From Clostridia bacterium (lineage in GTDB: Bacteria; Bacillota; Clostridia; Oscillospirales; Acutalibacteraceae), in the NCBI GenBank assembly GCA_017622555.1, contig JAGAQV010000004.1, positions 1-44,611 on the forward strand: a stretch of DNA of 44,611 nucleotides, read 5' to 3'. Positions 21,934 through 30,313 of this stretch are shown here, in pieces. The notes below the pieces were generated by a model that was not told the DNA's origin, did no database searches, and saw only the letters and a program-made list of their open reading frames with translations. A program made the position numbers and the translations under genes. Each line of letters starts with the position of its first letter. Within the stretch, counting starts at the first letter, position 1.

Positions 21934-24141
21934 CTACTCATTTCTTGAAAGGTCGGAAGGCTCGTGAATATAATCCTTAATAAAGAATACGTCGGTGTCA
22001 ATATTCTTTTGGTCAAAAATGCAGTTGTACTGAATTTTTTCATATTCCTTAAGAATATCATTATAGGGTGAGGTATCACTCCATTTATAATAATTACCCT
22101 CGGCATCGATATATCCTGCAGTGTTAATAACGGGTAAGGTTTCGGAAAGCTTCAAAAGGTATTTATTATATTCGGTAAGCTCAAGCCCTGCGGTTTGAAG
22201 CACCAATGAAGAAAGGTAATTTACGCTAAGGCGGGGAACAATTTTTTCCTCAATGTCATAATTAGCCCAAATAAAGAATGGGGTTGTATAACGCTTTTGT
22301 TCGTCCTCAATTGAAAGGTTTGAAATGTCCTTAACACCCATAACCTCAGCAATAAAGCCCGTTTCAACGTTGGGCTGGTGGTCACCGAACATACAAATTA
22401 CAGTGGGCTCCTTTACTTTCGAGAAGTATTCAATAAGCTCCTTAAAAGCAGTGTCGGTGGCACGTACAAGTGATAAATATTTATTTGCACGGTTATAGGC
22501 CTTTGTGGTTGAGGTTGCATAAATAGATTCATTAAAGTTTACACAGCTCGCAGAATAACCGCCGTGATTTTGCATAGTTACGTTAAATGCAAAATATGGC
22601 TGTGATTTATCACGGTTTTCATAATCTTCAATTAAAAGGCGGAAGTTATAATCATCGCTAATATATTGACGAAGCAGCATATTAGAGCCTGGGTAGTTAA
22701 GGTCGACAAGGCTTTGCAGGAAGTTTGAATCGTTGCCGTTAGCTTGATAACGTTCCCATAGGGACATATCGAAAATATCCTCAAATGCGGTAAACTTGTT
22801 AAAGCCGAAGTTACTGTAAACTATGGGGCGGTTCCAACCGTTAGCAAGGTAGGGGTGGAATGCCCAGGAAGAATAGCTTTGAGCTTCCATTGTTGAAACA
22901 AGAGAAGCCATCGGGTTTTTAACGTAAAGCATATACGCATTACTGCCCGAAGGTAAGAAGTGGGTTGAATGGCCGGTTAAAAATTCAAATTCGGTATTCG
23001 ATGTGCCTGCGCCAATAACAGGAACAAACAAATTGCCTTTAATTGTGTTTTCTGTAAGGCTATTCATAAATGGCATATAATCAAGGTTAGTGGTCAAATT
23101 GCCAAGCACCCTTAAATCTGCAAGCGATTCGTTCATAATACAAATAACGTTAGGTGTTACTTTGTTAGGGTCTTTCTCTTTATCAGGCTGGACAGTTTGG
23201 TCAATATAGTCCTTAATTTTGTCGGGGTCGTAATCGTTCGGTTCCGACATAAATAAATATTTTGTGTTTACAAAAAAGTTGTAAACAAAGCCCGAATTTT
23301 TATAACCACGTGACTGATTCCAAAAGTCTGGCTTAACGCCCAAATCGGCAAAAATGCTTGTACCGTAGAATATTATAAGCAAAACCGCCGAAAAGGTTGC
23401 CATAAACGAGCGTGAAATAATTTTGGTTACAAGGCTGAATTTGGGTGTGCGAAGCTTTAGAATAACCACAAACATTATAATAAACATAAAAATTGCGGTT
23501 ATAAGCTTATAGCTTGGGGCAAAGTTATATGTGCCCGCAACGCCTGCGGCAGTACCAATGCTTAAAAAATCCATTGGTTGAAAGGGTGTGCCACGGAAGT
23601 CCATAACATAGCTGTGGGCAACTGCAAGTAAGAATAATACCAAATTAACAGATGCAAGGGTAATAGGAAGACTGCCCGAAACGGCAAAAACAATGAACTG
23701 AAAAACTAAAACTACAATATAGTTACCAAAAACGCCAAGAGGTATCATATCTCCAATAAATTTATTGTTAAGGCATTCGGTAATTGTTATGGTGATAAGT
23801 GGCATTAAAAGAAAAATTATAAAGCTTAAAATTTTTCGGGTGGGTGGGTGCTTAATGTTAATGCTGAAAACCGTAACAGCAGCAATAACAAACGGTAATG
23901 CCAAATCAAGCGCCATAATTATCCAGCGGGAAGATATATTCAAGGTATTATAAGTATTAATGCTTAATATAACTAATAAAAGGGAGGCAAGGCAAAGCAC
24001 ACAGCCTACAATTTTTGACGGCTTGGTAGTAGTTATTTCAAAGCTTTCCTTGAAATAACTTGGTAGTGCTTCTTTAAAAAAGCGGGGGATAGTAGTGCCG
24101 CAAAAATATTTAACCCTTTCTTTTAAAGTATTAATATTCAT
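21934..24141 (-). CDS. LtaS-like phosphoglycerol transferase (sulfatase-fold membrane enzyme)
   Basis: 735-residue membrane enzyme. The first third has five or so hydrophobic helices (from about residue 40 to 250), followed by an extracellular alkaline-phosphatase/sulfatase domain beginning NVICIMNESLADL, with the catalytic Thr in GAGTSNTEFEFLTG (near 380), a HPYLANGW block and the metal-site GDHQPNVETGF (near 586). This is the arrangement of lipoteichoic-acid synthases and related phosphoglycerol transferases (MdoB family). Which glycerol-phosphate polymer it makes is not known; in clostridia several paralogues exist. It is preceded by its own promoter and followed by the Nudix gene. Confidence 0.9.
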   Translation of the reverse strand: MNINTLKERVKYFCGTTIPRFFKEALPSYFKESFEITTTKPSKIVGCVLCLASLLLVILSINTYNTLNISSRWIIMALDLALPFVIAAVTVFSINIKHPPTRKILSFIIFLLMPLITITITECLNNKFIGDMIPLGVFGNYIVVLVFQFIVFAVSGSLPITLASVNLVLFLLAVAHSYVMDFRGTPFQPMDFLSIGTAAGVAGTYNFAPSYKLITAIFMFIIMFVVILKLRTPKFSLVTKIISRSFMATFSAVLLIIFYGTSIFADLGVKPDFWNQSRGYKNSGFVYNFFVNTKYLFMSEPNDYDPDKIKDYIDQTVQPDKEKDPNKVTPNVICIMNESLADLRVLGNLTTNLDYMPFMNSLTENTIKGNLFVPVIGAGTSNTEFEFLTGHSTHFLPSGSNAYMLYVKNPMASLVSTMEAQSYSSWAFHPYLANGWNRPIVYSNFGFNKFTAFEDIFDMSLWERYQANGNDSNFLQSLVDLNYPGSNMLLRQYISDDYNFRLLIEDYENRDKSQPYFAFNVTMQNHGGYSASCVNFNESIYATSTTKAYNRANKYLSLVRATDTAFKELIEYFSKVKEPTVICMFGDHQPNVETGFIAEVMGVKDISNLSIEDEQKRYTTPFFIWANYDIEEKIVPRLSVNYLSSLVLQTAGLELTEYNKYLLKLSETLPVINTAGYIDAEGNYYKWSDTSPYNDILKEYEKIQYNCIFDQKNIDTDVFFIKDYIHEPSDLSRNE

Positions 24142-24194
24142 TAATATACGGTCCTTTCAAGAGCATATAAAAATTCAAAATAATATATATGGAA

Positions 24195-24223
24195 AGTATA
24201 ACACAAAAATGGCAAAATAACAA
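24195..24223 (-). promoter_or_regulatory. Promoter of the LtaS-like gene
   Basis: On the minus strand TTGTTA (24218-24223), 17-base spacer, TATACT (24195-24200), about 50 bp ahead of the start codon. Confidence 0.6.
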
Positions 24224-24336
24224 TACTTTTGTTGGGAAAGGGTGTAATTAATGGCATTTTGTTGTGTAAGTGCGCCAATACTTTAGTTCTTTAGTTATAT
24301 AAAGTGCACAAACTTTAAAAAAATTCAAAAAAACTC

Positions 24337-24365
24337 TTTACAACTTTATCGAAGTGAAGTATAAT
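24337..24365 (+). promoter_or_regulatory. Promoter of the amino-acid ABC transporter operon
   Basis: TTTACA (24337-24342), 17-base spacer, TATAAT (24360-24365). The start near 24372 leaves a long leader of about 165 bases before the binding-protein gene. Within it are a possible leader peptide (24401-24421), an A+T-rich stretch and one AAGTGCGC motif; I see no classic riboswitch or strong terminator. Confidence 0.8.
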
Positions 24366-24400
24366 AACAACATCGACACAGCGCATGGAGGAAAAAGAAA

Positions 24401-24421
24401 ATGAAAGTCCACCGAAACTAA
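24401..24421 (+). CDS. Possible six-residue leader peptide (MKVHRN)
   Basis: A tiny frame ATG..TAA preceded by GGAGG at 24387-24391 (9-base spacing), located about 30 bases after the transcription start of the ABC-transporter operon. The peptide M-K-V-H-R-N contains each of the three basic amino acids once in six codons, notable ahead of an amino-acid transporter. No attenuator hairpin could be recognised after it, so a regulatory role is conjecture. An overlapping 13-codon frame from the ATG at 24385 lacks a ribosome site. Confidence 0.35.
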   Translation: MKVHRN

Positions 24422-24535
24422 ATTGAATACTTTTTATTTTTTTAACGGCTCACTTTATTTAACTAAATTTCTAAAGTGCGCAAACAAATCAAAACAAAAC
24501 TTTTAAAAACACATTAATTTAAGGAGAAATTAAAA

Positions 24536-25360
24536 ATGAAAAAACTTATTGCTTTACTTATGACACTTTTACTTATTGTTGCTTGCTTTGCAGGCTGTGG
24601 TGCTGCCAACACAAATTCAGATGATAACGGCGGCGCAAAGAAAGAAACCATCGTTGTTGGTTACACAATTTATTCACCTATGAACTATTTTGATGAAGAT
24701 GGCAAAACACTTATCGGTTTCGATACTGACCTTGCAAAAGCAGTTTTCGAAGGTCTCGGTTATGATGTAATGTTCCAAGAAATTGACTGGGACAGCAAAT
24801 ACACTGATGTTAACTCCGGCACAATCGACTGCATCTGGAACGGCTTTACCTGCAACAGCAAGGACGATGACGGAATTGAACGTTCTAAGAAGGTTGACTT
24901 CTCTTACAACTATATGGAAAACCGTCAGGTAGTCGTTGTTAAGAAGGACAGCGGTATCAAAAAGGCTGCTGACTTAAAGGGTAAGACTGGCGCTGCTGAA
25001 GCAGGTTCTGCAGGTGAAACCTATCTTAAGGATTTTGACGGTGCTAACTACAAGGGTTGCCCCAAGCAAACCGACTGCTTAACCGAAGTTAATGCTATGA
25101 CAGCTGATTTTGCTGTACTTGACGCTCAGCTTGCTAAGAGCTACTGCGGCAAGGGTGACTATGCTGATCTTATGATCGTTGAAGATCTTTCTTCTGACGT
25201 TGAATATTATGCAATTGGCTTCAAGAAGGGCAGCGAACTTACTGCTAAGGTAAACGAACAGCTCGTTAAGCTTGCTAAAGATGGAACTATTAAGAAGATT
25301 GCTGAAAAGTATGACGTTCTTAACACCACCATCCTTGACTATGCTGATCAAGTAAAATAA
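24536..25360 (+). CDS. Amino-acid ABC transporter, substrate-binding lipoprotein
   Basis: 274-residue family 3 solute-binding protein. The signal peptide ends in the lipobox FAGC (lipidated C21), anchoring it to the outer face of the membrane. KETIVVGYTIYSPMNYFDEDGKTLIGFDTDLAKAVFEGLG is replaced here by shorter hallmarks: MNYFDEDGK, GFDTDLAKAV and the C-terminal LAKDGTIKKIAEKYD. Substrates of this family are polar amino acids (Gln, Arg, His, Lys, cystine); the exact one is not readable. AAGGAG precedes the ATG. The permease follows after 22 bp, making a one-permease GlnHPQ-like system. Confidence 0.92.
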   Translation: MKKLIALLMTLLLIVACFAGCGAANTNSDDNGGAKKETIVVGYTIYSPMNYFDEDGKTLIGFDTDLAKAVFEGLGYDVMFQEIDWDSKYTDVNSGTIDCIWNGFTCNSKDDDGIERSKKVDFSYNYMENRQVVVVKKDSGIKKAADLKGKTGAAEAGSAGETYLKDFDGANYKGCPKQTDCLTEVNAMTADFAVLDAQLAKSYCGKGDYADLMIVEDLSSDVEYYAIGFKKGSELTAKVNEQLVKLAKDGTIKKIAEKYDVLNTTILDYADQVK

Positions 25361-25382
25361 TTAAATATTTCGGAGATATATA

Positions 25383-26078
25383 ATGACCTTTTTACAAGTA
25401 ACCCTATTTCTTTGGGAAGGCTTTAAATTATCTTTGCTAATCTTCGCGGTGACGCTGCTTTGCGGCGCACCGCTTGGTTTGCCTATAGCCTTTTGTTCAA
25501 TGAGCAATTTTAAGCCGCTCAAAGCGGTTTCAAAAGTATTTGTGTGGATTATTAGAGGTATTCCCTTAATGCTGCAAATATTTGTAATTTATTACGTGCC
25601 GGGACTTTTATTTGAATATCCAGTATTTGCTAAAATTGACCGCTTTTTCTTTCTGGAATACGGCATTTCCGACACGGGCCGAATTGTAGCAGTGCTTTTA
25701 GCCTTCACCATTAACTATGCCTGCTATTTTTCGGAAATTTACCGTGGTGGCATTGAAAGCATTTCTCAGGGACAATACGAAGCCGGCTACGTTTTGGGAC
25801 TTACAAAATCTCAAATATTCAGAAAAATCATATTAAAGCAGGTTATCAAGCGAATTGTACCCCCAATGTCAAACGAAATTATTACACTTATTAAGGATAC
25901 CGCCCTTGCTAACTGTATTTTGGTTTGCGAAATTATCAAACAGGCCAAGGAGCTTGCGGCAACGCAGGCACTTGTGTGGCCTTTGTTCTATACAGGCTTG
26001 TTCTATTTAATTTTTGTTGGCATTTTAACAATAGTGCTTGGCAAAATTGAGAAAAAGCTTGACTATTTTAAGAGCTAA
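25383..26078 (+). CDS. Amino-acid ABC transporter, permease
   Basis: 231-residue membrane subunit of the His/Glu/Gln/Arg permease group. IIRGIPLMLQIFVIYYVP and the coupling-helix EAA-type loop YEAGYVLGLTKSQIFRKIILKQ are characteristic. Five transmembrane helices are expected. Only one permease gene is present, so it should act as a homodimer. It lies between the binding-protein and ATPase genes, 15 bp before the latter. Confidence 0.93.
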   Translation: MTFLQVTLFLWEGFKLSLLIFAVTLLCGAPLGLPIAFCSMSNFKPLKAVSKVFVWIIRGIPLMLQIFVIYYVPGLLFEYPVFAKIDRFFFLEYGISDTGRIVAVLLAFTINYACYFSEIYRGGIESISQGQYEAGYVLGLTKSQIFRKIILKQVIKRIVPPMSNEIITLIKDTALANCILVCEIIKQAKELAATQALVWPLFYTGLFYLIFVGILTIVLGKIEKKLDYFKS

Positions 26079-26093
26079 GGGGGAAGACTGATA

Positions 26094-26849
26094 ATGGCTT
26101 TTTTGGAAATTAAAAACATTAAAAAAAGCTTCGGCAAATACGAAGTTTTAAAGGATATCAGCTTTTCTCTTGAAAAGGGTGAGGTTTTATCAATTATCGG
26201 TTCATCAGGTAGCGGTAAAACAACCCTTCTTCGTTGTATAAATTTTTTGGAATTTTCTGAAGAGGGCACAATTTCGGTAGATGGCAACACCATTTACGAC
26301 GGCGGTAGTCTTCACAAATATACTGACGCTGAAATTCGAGAAAATCGCTTACATTTTGGTATGGTTTTTCAGTCCTTTAATTTATTTCCGCAATATACGG
26401 TTTTGCAGAACGTAACACTTGCACCCACACTTCTAAAGCGCGGCACTGCAGAAGAAATTGAAGCAAATGCTCGCCGACTTATTGAAAAGGTTGGTCTTTC
26501 GGAAAAGGTTGATTTTTATCCCTGTCAATTATCCGGCGGTCAGCAACAGCGTGTGGCAATTGCAAGGGCTTTAGCGCTTAACCCGCAAATTCTTTGCTTT
26601 GACGAACCTACAAGCGCATTGGACCCCGAGCTTACCGGTGAGGTTTTAAAGGTTATAAAAGGGCTTAAGGGTAAGGATAGCACAATGATTATTGTTACTC
26701 ACGAAATGGATTTTGCAAAAAACGTTTCGGACAAAGTAATCTTTATGGCTGACGGTATAATTGAGGAAATCGGTACACCGCAAGAGGTGTTTGATAATCC
26801 AAAATCCGAAAAAACACGCAGCTTTTTACAAAAAAATGATGAAATATGA
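26094..26849 (+). CDS. Amino-acid ABC transporter, ATP-binding protein
   Basis: 251-residue GlnQ/ArtP-type ATPase. Walker A GSSGSGKTT at 36-44, Q-loop MVFQSFNLFPQYTVLQN, signature LSGGQQQR, Walker B ILCFDEPTSALDPE and the switch His in IVTHEMDFA are complete. It powers the upstream permease. GTGATTTTG-type spacing of 9 bp leads into the yerC gene, which is likely in the same transcript. Confidence 0.94.
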   Translation: MAFLEIKNIKKSFGKYEVLKDISFSLEKGEVLSIIGSSGSGKTTLLRCINFLEFSEEGTISVDGNTIYDGGSLHKYTDAEIRENRLHFGMVFQSFNLFPQYTVLQNVTLAPTLLKRGTAEEIEANARRLIEKVGLSEKVDFYPCQLSGGQQQRVAIARALALNPQILCFDEPTSALDPELTGEVLKVIKGLKGKDSTMIIVTHEMDFAKNVSDKVIFMADGIIEEIGTPQEVFDNPKSEKTRSFLQKNDEI

Positions 26850-26858
26850 GGTGATTTT

Positions 26859-27134
26859 GTGGCCCCCGAAAAAATAACCGCAAATATGGTTAATGAATTA
26901 TTTGAACTTTTGGCATCGGTTAACAATGCCGAGGATATGGAGCTTTTATTTGACGATTTATGCACCAACAATGAAATTGAGCAAATGACTCAGCGTCTTA
27001 TTGCCGCCAAGCTTTTGCTTCAAGGTAAGACCTATAATCAGGTGATAGAGGCCACTGATATTTCCTCAGCAACACTAAGCCGTGTTTCTTCTTGTGTTAA
27101 ATACGGTAAGGGTTATAAAAAGTTTGTTAAATAA
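26859..27134 (+). CDS. yerC: YerC/YecD family TrpR-like regulator
   Basis: 91-residue helical protein of the TrpR/YerC superfamily (TIGR02531). The helix-turn-helix text is TYNQVIEATDISSATLSRVSSCVKYG. In TrpR itself tryptophan is the co-repressor; YerC ligands and targets are not well established. Start is a GTG after GAGGTGAT. Its position 9 bp behind the ATPase gene suggests it may regulate this amino-acid transporter, which is inference. A terminator follows. Confidence 0.88.
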   Translation: MAPEKITANMVNELFELLASVNNAEDMELLFDDLCTNNEIEQMTQRLIAAKLLLQGKTYNQVIEATDISSATLSRVSSCVKYGKGYKKFVK

Positions 27135-27136
27135 TG

Positions 27137-27173
27137 AAATGCGGTAGAAACAAAAGGTTTCTACCGCATTTTT
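27137..27173. terminator. Bidirectional intrinsic terminator
   Basis: AAATGCGGTAGAAAC (27137-27151), loop AAAAG, GTTTCTACCGCATTT (27157-27171) then T. It ends the transporter-yerC operon and faces the convergent pgeF. Confidence 0.92.
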
Positions 27174-27198
27174 ATTTTTCTAATTTTTAAATTTTACT

Positions 27199-28017
27199 TT
27201 ATATTAACTCAATTATTACGCCAATAGTACCACGCTTTCCGTTTGATGCACGGTGGGAATGGAGGAGGTCGGCGTTACAGCTTGTGCACAAATCCGAAAT
27301 GTCCATATTTTCTTCTTTAATACCTGCATTAAGCAAAATTTGCTTATTGGCTTCTACCATATCAAGCCAAAATTTTCCGCCACCCTTATCGGTAAAGATT
27401 TCATTCAAATTTAGATAAGGGATTTTAGAAAATTCAGCATAAACGGGGGTATCAACCTCGTAACAGCATTTTGAAATACAAGGACCGATGCATGCGATAA
27501 TATCGGAAGGGTTACAGCCAAATATGTTATGCATTTTTTCAATTGTTACCTTGCCAATTTCCTGCACGGTGCCGCGCCAGCCCGAATGTGATGTTGCAAT
27601 AACCTTTTTTACGGGGTCGCAAAACACAAGTGGTGTGCAGTCGGCATATTGTGTGACAAGCGCTACACCAGACTGATTGGTTATAAGACCGTCAATATCC
27701 TCAAATGATTCTTTGGTATACCCTGTGCCACAGTGGCTTTTATCAACAACCATTACATTGTTTGTGTGGGTTTGCTTTGAAAGCACTAAGTGCTGTGTAT
27801 CAATATCAACACAATTACATAAAAGCTCGTAATTTTTAATAACATTTTCACGTTTATCCTGATTAAAGCTCAAGTTCATTGGGCCGAACGGGTAGGGACT
27901 TACACCGCCAAGCTTTGTTGAAAAAATATGACGAACAACGCCTGTTTTTTCAAGCTTTGGAAAGGTTATATAGGTAATGTTACCGTTATTACAAATATTC
28001 AGCGCATTTGATTTCAT
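27199..28017 (-). CDS. pgeF: Purine nucleoside phosphorylase/laccase-domain protein (PgeF/YfiH)
   Basis: 272-residue multicopper-polyphenol-oxidase/YfiH-fold protein. Conserved blocks are GGVSPYPFGPMNLSF, the zinc-site region QYADCTPLVFCDP with SHSGWRGTVQEIG, and CIGPCISKCCYEVD near 180. Homologues act on purine nucleosides or proofread the peptidoglycan precursor (PgeF in E. coli removes misattached L-Ser). Start ATG at 28017 has AGGAAG 6 bases upstream, and the first 29 bases overlap the end of cpsB, so they are translationally coupled. Confidence 0.9.
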   Translation of the reverse strand: MKSNALNICNNGNITYITFPKLEKTGVVRHIFSTKLGGVSPYPFGPMNLSFNQDKRENVIKNYELLCNCVDIDTQHLVLSKQTHTNNVMVVDKSHCGTGYTKESFEDIDGLITNQSGVALVTQYADCTPLVFCDPVKKVIATSHSGWRGTVQEIGKVTIEKMHNIFGCNPSDIIACIGPCISKCCYEVDTPVYAEFSKIPYLNLNEIFTDKGGGKFWLDMVEANKQILLNAGIKEENMDISDLCTSCNADLLHSHRASNGKRGTIGVIIELI

Positions 28018-28729
28018 CGCAGTCTTCCTTAAAGGTTATTTCGGTATAAAGCGCTTGAAGGTTCAATAGTATTCGGTCTTTTTCAATTTTTGAAAAGCGC
28101 TTTTCAATTTCTAAAAGTGCACTATCCATCATTGGTGGGCGATTTTTAGAATGTGTGTCGGTTGCAACAAATGTGACGAGGCCGTTTTTAAAAAGCTTTT
28201 TTAAAGTTCGGTTATAGCTTTTGTCAAAAAAGGAAGCAGCATTCACCTGTGTTAAAATTTTATTATTTTTTATAAATTTTAAAAAGGCTCTATAACCACG
28301 GGTTTTATGATATCTTTCAATATGCGGGATAATTGGAATTAAGCCAACCTCATTTTTTAAATATAAAATTTCTTCCATAAAACCTTTTGTAATGGAATAA
28401 AAGTCAGGCTCAAGTAAAATATAACGGCTTTTGTTTATTGTGAATTCATATATAAATTCACTTTTTGAAATGCCGTTGAAGTAAAAAAGCTCACAGCCCA
28501 AAATGATGTTTGGAAAAACTACGCCTGAATTGTTCAAAAGTTCTAAAGAGGATGAAACCCTTTCTTTAAATTCTTCAATTGTATCGCTTTGGGGATAAAA
28601 ATGTGGTGTGGCGATAACGTCTGTAATTCCTTGCTGCTGCATAATTTCAAGCAGTTTAATCGAAGCTTCAATATTTTTAGCACCGTCATCTACAGCTGGC
28701 AAAATATGTGAATGAATGTCTAATAGCAA
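27989..28729 (-). CDS. cpsB: CpsB/YwqE-type tyrosine-protein phosphatase (PHP domain)
   Basis: 246-residue PHP-family metal-dependent phosphatase that dephosphorylates the bacterial tyrosine kinase CpsD. DIHSHILPAVDDGAKN near the N terminus, VIATPHFYP, IPHIERY and FVATDTHSKNRPP supply the metal ligands. I choose the TTG at 28729, 5 bases after AGAGGTGA, over the in-frame GTG at 28738 inside that site. It is separated from the kinase gene by an intrinsic terminator, so the phosphatase may be made at a lower level. It overlaps pgeF by 29 bp. Confidence 0.9.
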   Translation of the reverse strand: MLLDIHSHILPAVDDGAKNIEASIKLLEIMQQQGITDVIATPHFYPQSDTIEEFKERVSSSLELLNNSGVVFPNIILGCELFYFNGISKSEFIYEFTINKSRYILLEPDFYSITKGFMEEILYLKNEVGLIPIIPHIERYHKTRGYRAFLKFIKNNKILTQVNAASFFDKSYNRTLKKLFKNGLVTFVATDTHSKNRPPMMDSALLEIEKRFSKIEKDRILLNLQALYTEITFKEDCDEIKCAEYL

Positions 28730-28750
28730 TACGGTCACCTCTGAGTATTA

Positions 28751-28776
28751 AAAAACGGGAGAAAAATTCTCCCGCA
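28751..28776 (-). terminator. Intrinsic terminator between cpsD and cpsB
   Basis: On the minus strand CGGGAGAA pairs with TTCTCCCG (28756-28774) with a 3-base loop, followed by a run of T. It lies in the 50-bp gap between kinase and phosphatase genes and would reduce readthrough into cpsB. Confidence 0.88.
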
Positions 28777-28779
28777 TTT

Positions 28780-29502
28780 TTAATAATAGTATTTGCTGCT
28801 CTTATAATAGCTGTATTTGCTCTTATAATAGCTCTTGGGTCTGGGGTCAGCACCGTTAATAATTACACCGTCTACGCCTAAATCCAAAACCTTTAAGGCT
28901 TTTAAGGTTTTTTTGAATGCATCGTAAGTAGTGGTCGAAGCACGTACTACTAAAATAAGCAAATCAATCTTCTGGGCAATTACCAACGTATCCGCAACGG
29001 GATTAACGGGTGGTGTATCCAAAATAATGCAATCGTAATTTTCTTTAAATTCTTGCATAAGCTCATCAAATTTTTCCGAGCCTAAAATTTCAGAAGGGTT
29101 GGGTGTTGAGGTATTACAGGTAATAATGTCTAAAAAATCGTTGTGCGCGTGTGCAGCTTCGCTTAATGTGGCTTTTCCTAAAAGTAGCTCTAAAAGACCG
29201 ATTTGGTTGTCAATTTTAAGCTTTCTGTGAAGGGAAGGCTTATGAGTATCTGCATCGATAATTAAAACCTTTTTGCCAAGCTGTGAAAGGGTAATAGCAA
29301 GGTTAAGCGCTGTTGTGGATTTACCCTCTGAAGCGTTAGGGCTGGAAATTGCTATAATTTTAGCATTCTTTTTCGCCATAAGTGATAACACGTTTGTGCG
29401 AATGTTTTTATACGACTCAATAATAGAAAATGTTACTTTTTGACGAACGTCAGCTACGAACAATTTTTCGTTTTGAGTTTTGTTTACAATATTCTTTGCC
29501 AT
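28780..29502 (-). CDS. cpsD: CpsD/CapB-type bacterial tyrosine kinase
   Basis: 240-residue BY-kinase cytoplasmic domain. ESYKNIRTN at 29-37, Walker A SSPNASEGKST at 53-63, Walker A' IIDADTHKPS at 81-90 and Walker B CIILDTPPV are present. The C terminus is a tyrosine cluster (KSYYKSKYSYYKSSKYYY) with eight tyrosines in the last 17 residues, the autophosphorylation sites. It needs the CpsC membrane partner, whose gene is directly upstream (5-base gap). With CpsB it controls export or length of a surface polysaccharide; no capsule synthesis genes are adjacent. Confidence 0.94.
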   Translation of the reverse strand: MAKNIVNKTQNEKLFVADVRQKVTFSIIESYKNIRTNVLSLMAKKNAKIIAISSPNASEGKSTTALNLAITLSQLGKKVLIIDADTHKPSLHRKLKIDNQIGLLELLLGKATLSEAAHAHNDFLDIITCNTSTPNPSEILGSEKFDELMQEFKENYDCIILDTPPVNPVADTLVIAQKIDLLILVVRASTTTYDAFKKTLKALKVLDLGVDGVIINGADPRPKSYYKSKYSYYKSSKYYY

Positions 29503-29507
29503 TTGTG

Positions 29508-30245
29508 TTACCTCCTTGCCTTAGACTTGGACTTGGAGGCAGCTTTACCTGAATTTCCGTGTGTTGCAGCAAAATCAGGTATATTGCCCAATACTGGGAT
29601 GTCATAATGCATGGAAAAATCCTCGTCGGACTTAATAGTTGCATTAAATGCAAAGATTACAAAAACAATTGCAAAGCAAGCTATCATACCGAAAAGTGCA
29701 GCCGCCAAACAAGTTATAAGAGTTTGTGGTGCGGTTTTATAAGCGTTGCTGGCTGGTGCTGATTTTTGGGTTGAGGTACCCGGAATATATGAAGAAATAT
29801 ATGCGGGGGCCAAATCCAAAAATGCTTCAGTAGCTTCCATAGCATCTTTTTTGGAATAAAGCTCAAACGAAATTCCCAAAATCAAGGATTCTTCGCTTGA
29901 GGAACTAATGGTAGCCGCGCCCATCAACTGACTTGTTGTGTATTTGTTATCCATCCTTTCGGATATTTGCTGGTAAATACCGGGGGTTGCAAGTAAATCC
30001 TTAACGGTGGTCATAAGGTTTACAGATGCAGCAATATCGGTGTTGTTTACAGGTCGGCCGTCAATTTCTTCAGATATAATACCGCCGTTGGTTACAATTA
30101 TTGAGCCTTGTGACAAGAACTTCTCGTCAGTAAAGTTTTCGCAGTAAACATAGGCGCCGGTTGCGCAAATGACTGCTGATATAATTATGATTATTATGTT
30201 CCTTAAAAAAAGGTTTAATAAATCGCGCGAGGTAATATTGTTCAC
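29508..30245 (-). CDS. cpsC: CpsC/Wzz-type chain-length regulator and kinase activator
   Basis: 245-residue membrane protein. A first helix (about 15-32) and a second (about 180-205) flank an extracellular domain, and the short cytoplasmic tail carries DIPVLGNIPD, the usual Wzz/CpsC element that touches the kinase. A Ser/Lys/Arg-rich tail ends the protein. I choose the GTG at 30245 because AAAGG is then 9 bases upstream; the ATG at 30254 abuts it. The cpsD gene follows after 5 bases. Confidence 0.88.
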   Translation of the reverse strand: MNNITSRDLLNLFLRNIIIIIISAVICATGAYVYCENFTDEKFLSQGSIIVTNGGIISEEIDGRPVNNTDIAASVNLMTTVKDLLATPGIYQQISERMDNKYTTSQLMGAATISSSSEESLILGISFELYSKKDAMEATEAFLDLAPAYISSYIPGTSTQKSAPASNAYKTAPQTLITCLAAALFGMIACFAIVFVIFAFNATIKSDEDFSMHYDIPVLGNIPDFAATHGNSGKAASKSKSKARR

Positions 30246-30313
30246 GGTGCACATCCTTTAACTTTATTATAGATATCACGGTTTATTGTCGTGCTTTATC
30301 CAATATACGAATA

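Larger units (their letters stand above)
24267..24487. repeat. Three imperfect copies of an AAGTGCNC-type motif
   Basis: TAAGTGCGCCAATACTTTA (near 24268), AAAGTGCACAAACTTTA (near 24301) and AAAGTGCGCAAACA (near 24474) share the core AAGTGC(G/A)C.AA. Two lie before and one after the ABC-transporter promoter. The second has some dyad character (AAAGT..ACTTT). They could be operator sites, but the evidence is only their recurrence within 220 bp. Confidence 0.35.

Noticed and set aside
24385-24426. 13-codon frame from the ATG at 24385 overlapping the MKVHRN frame
   Set aside because: Its ATG precedes the GGAGG site and has no ribosome site of its own.
28751-28776. End of the cps operon at the hairpin, with cpsB as a separate unit
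   Set aside because: No promoter is seen between cpsD and cpsB, so partial readthrough seems more likely than a clean end.
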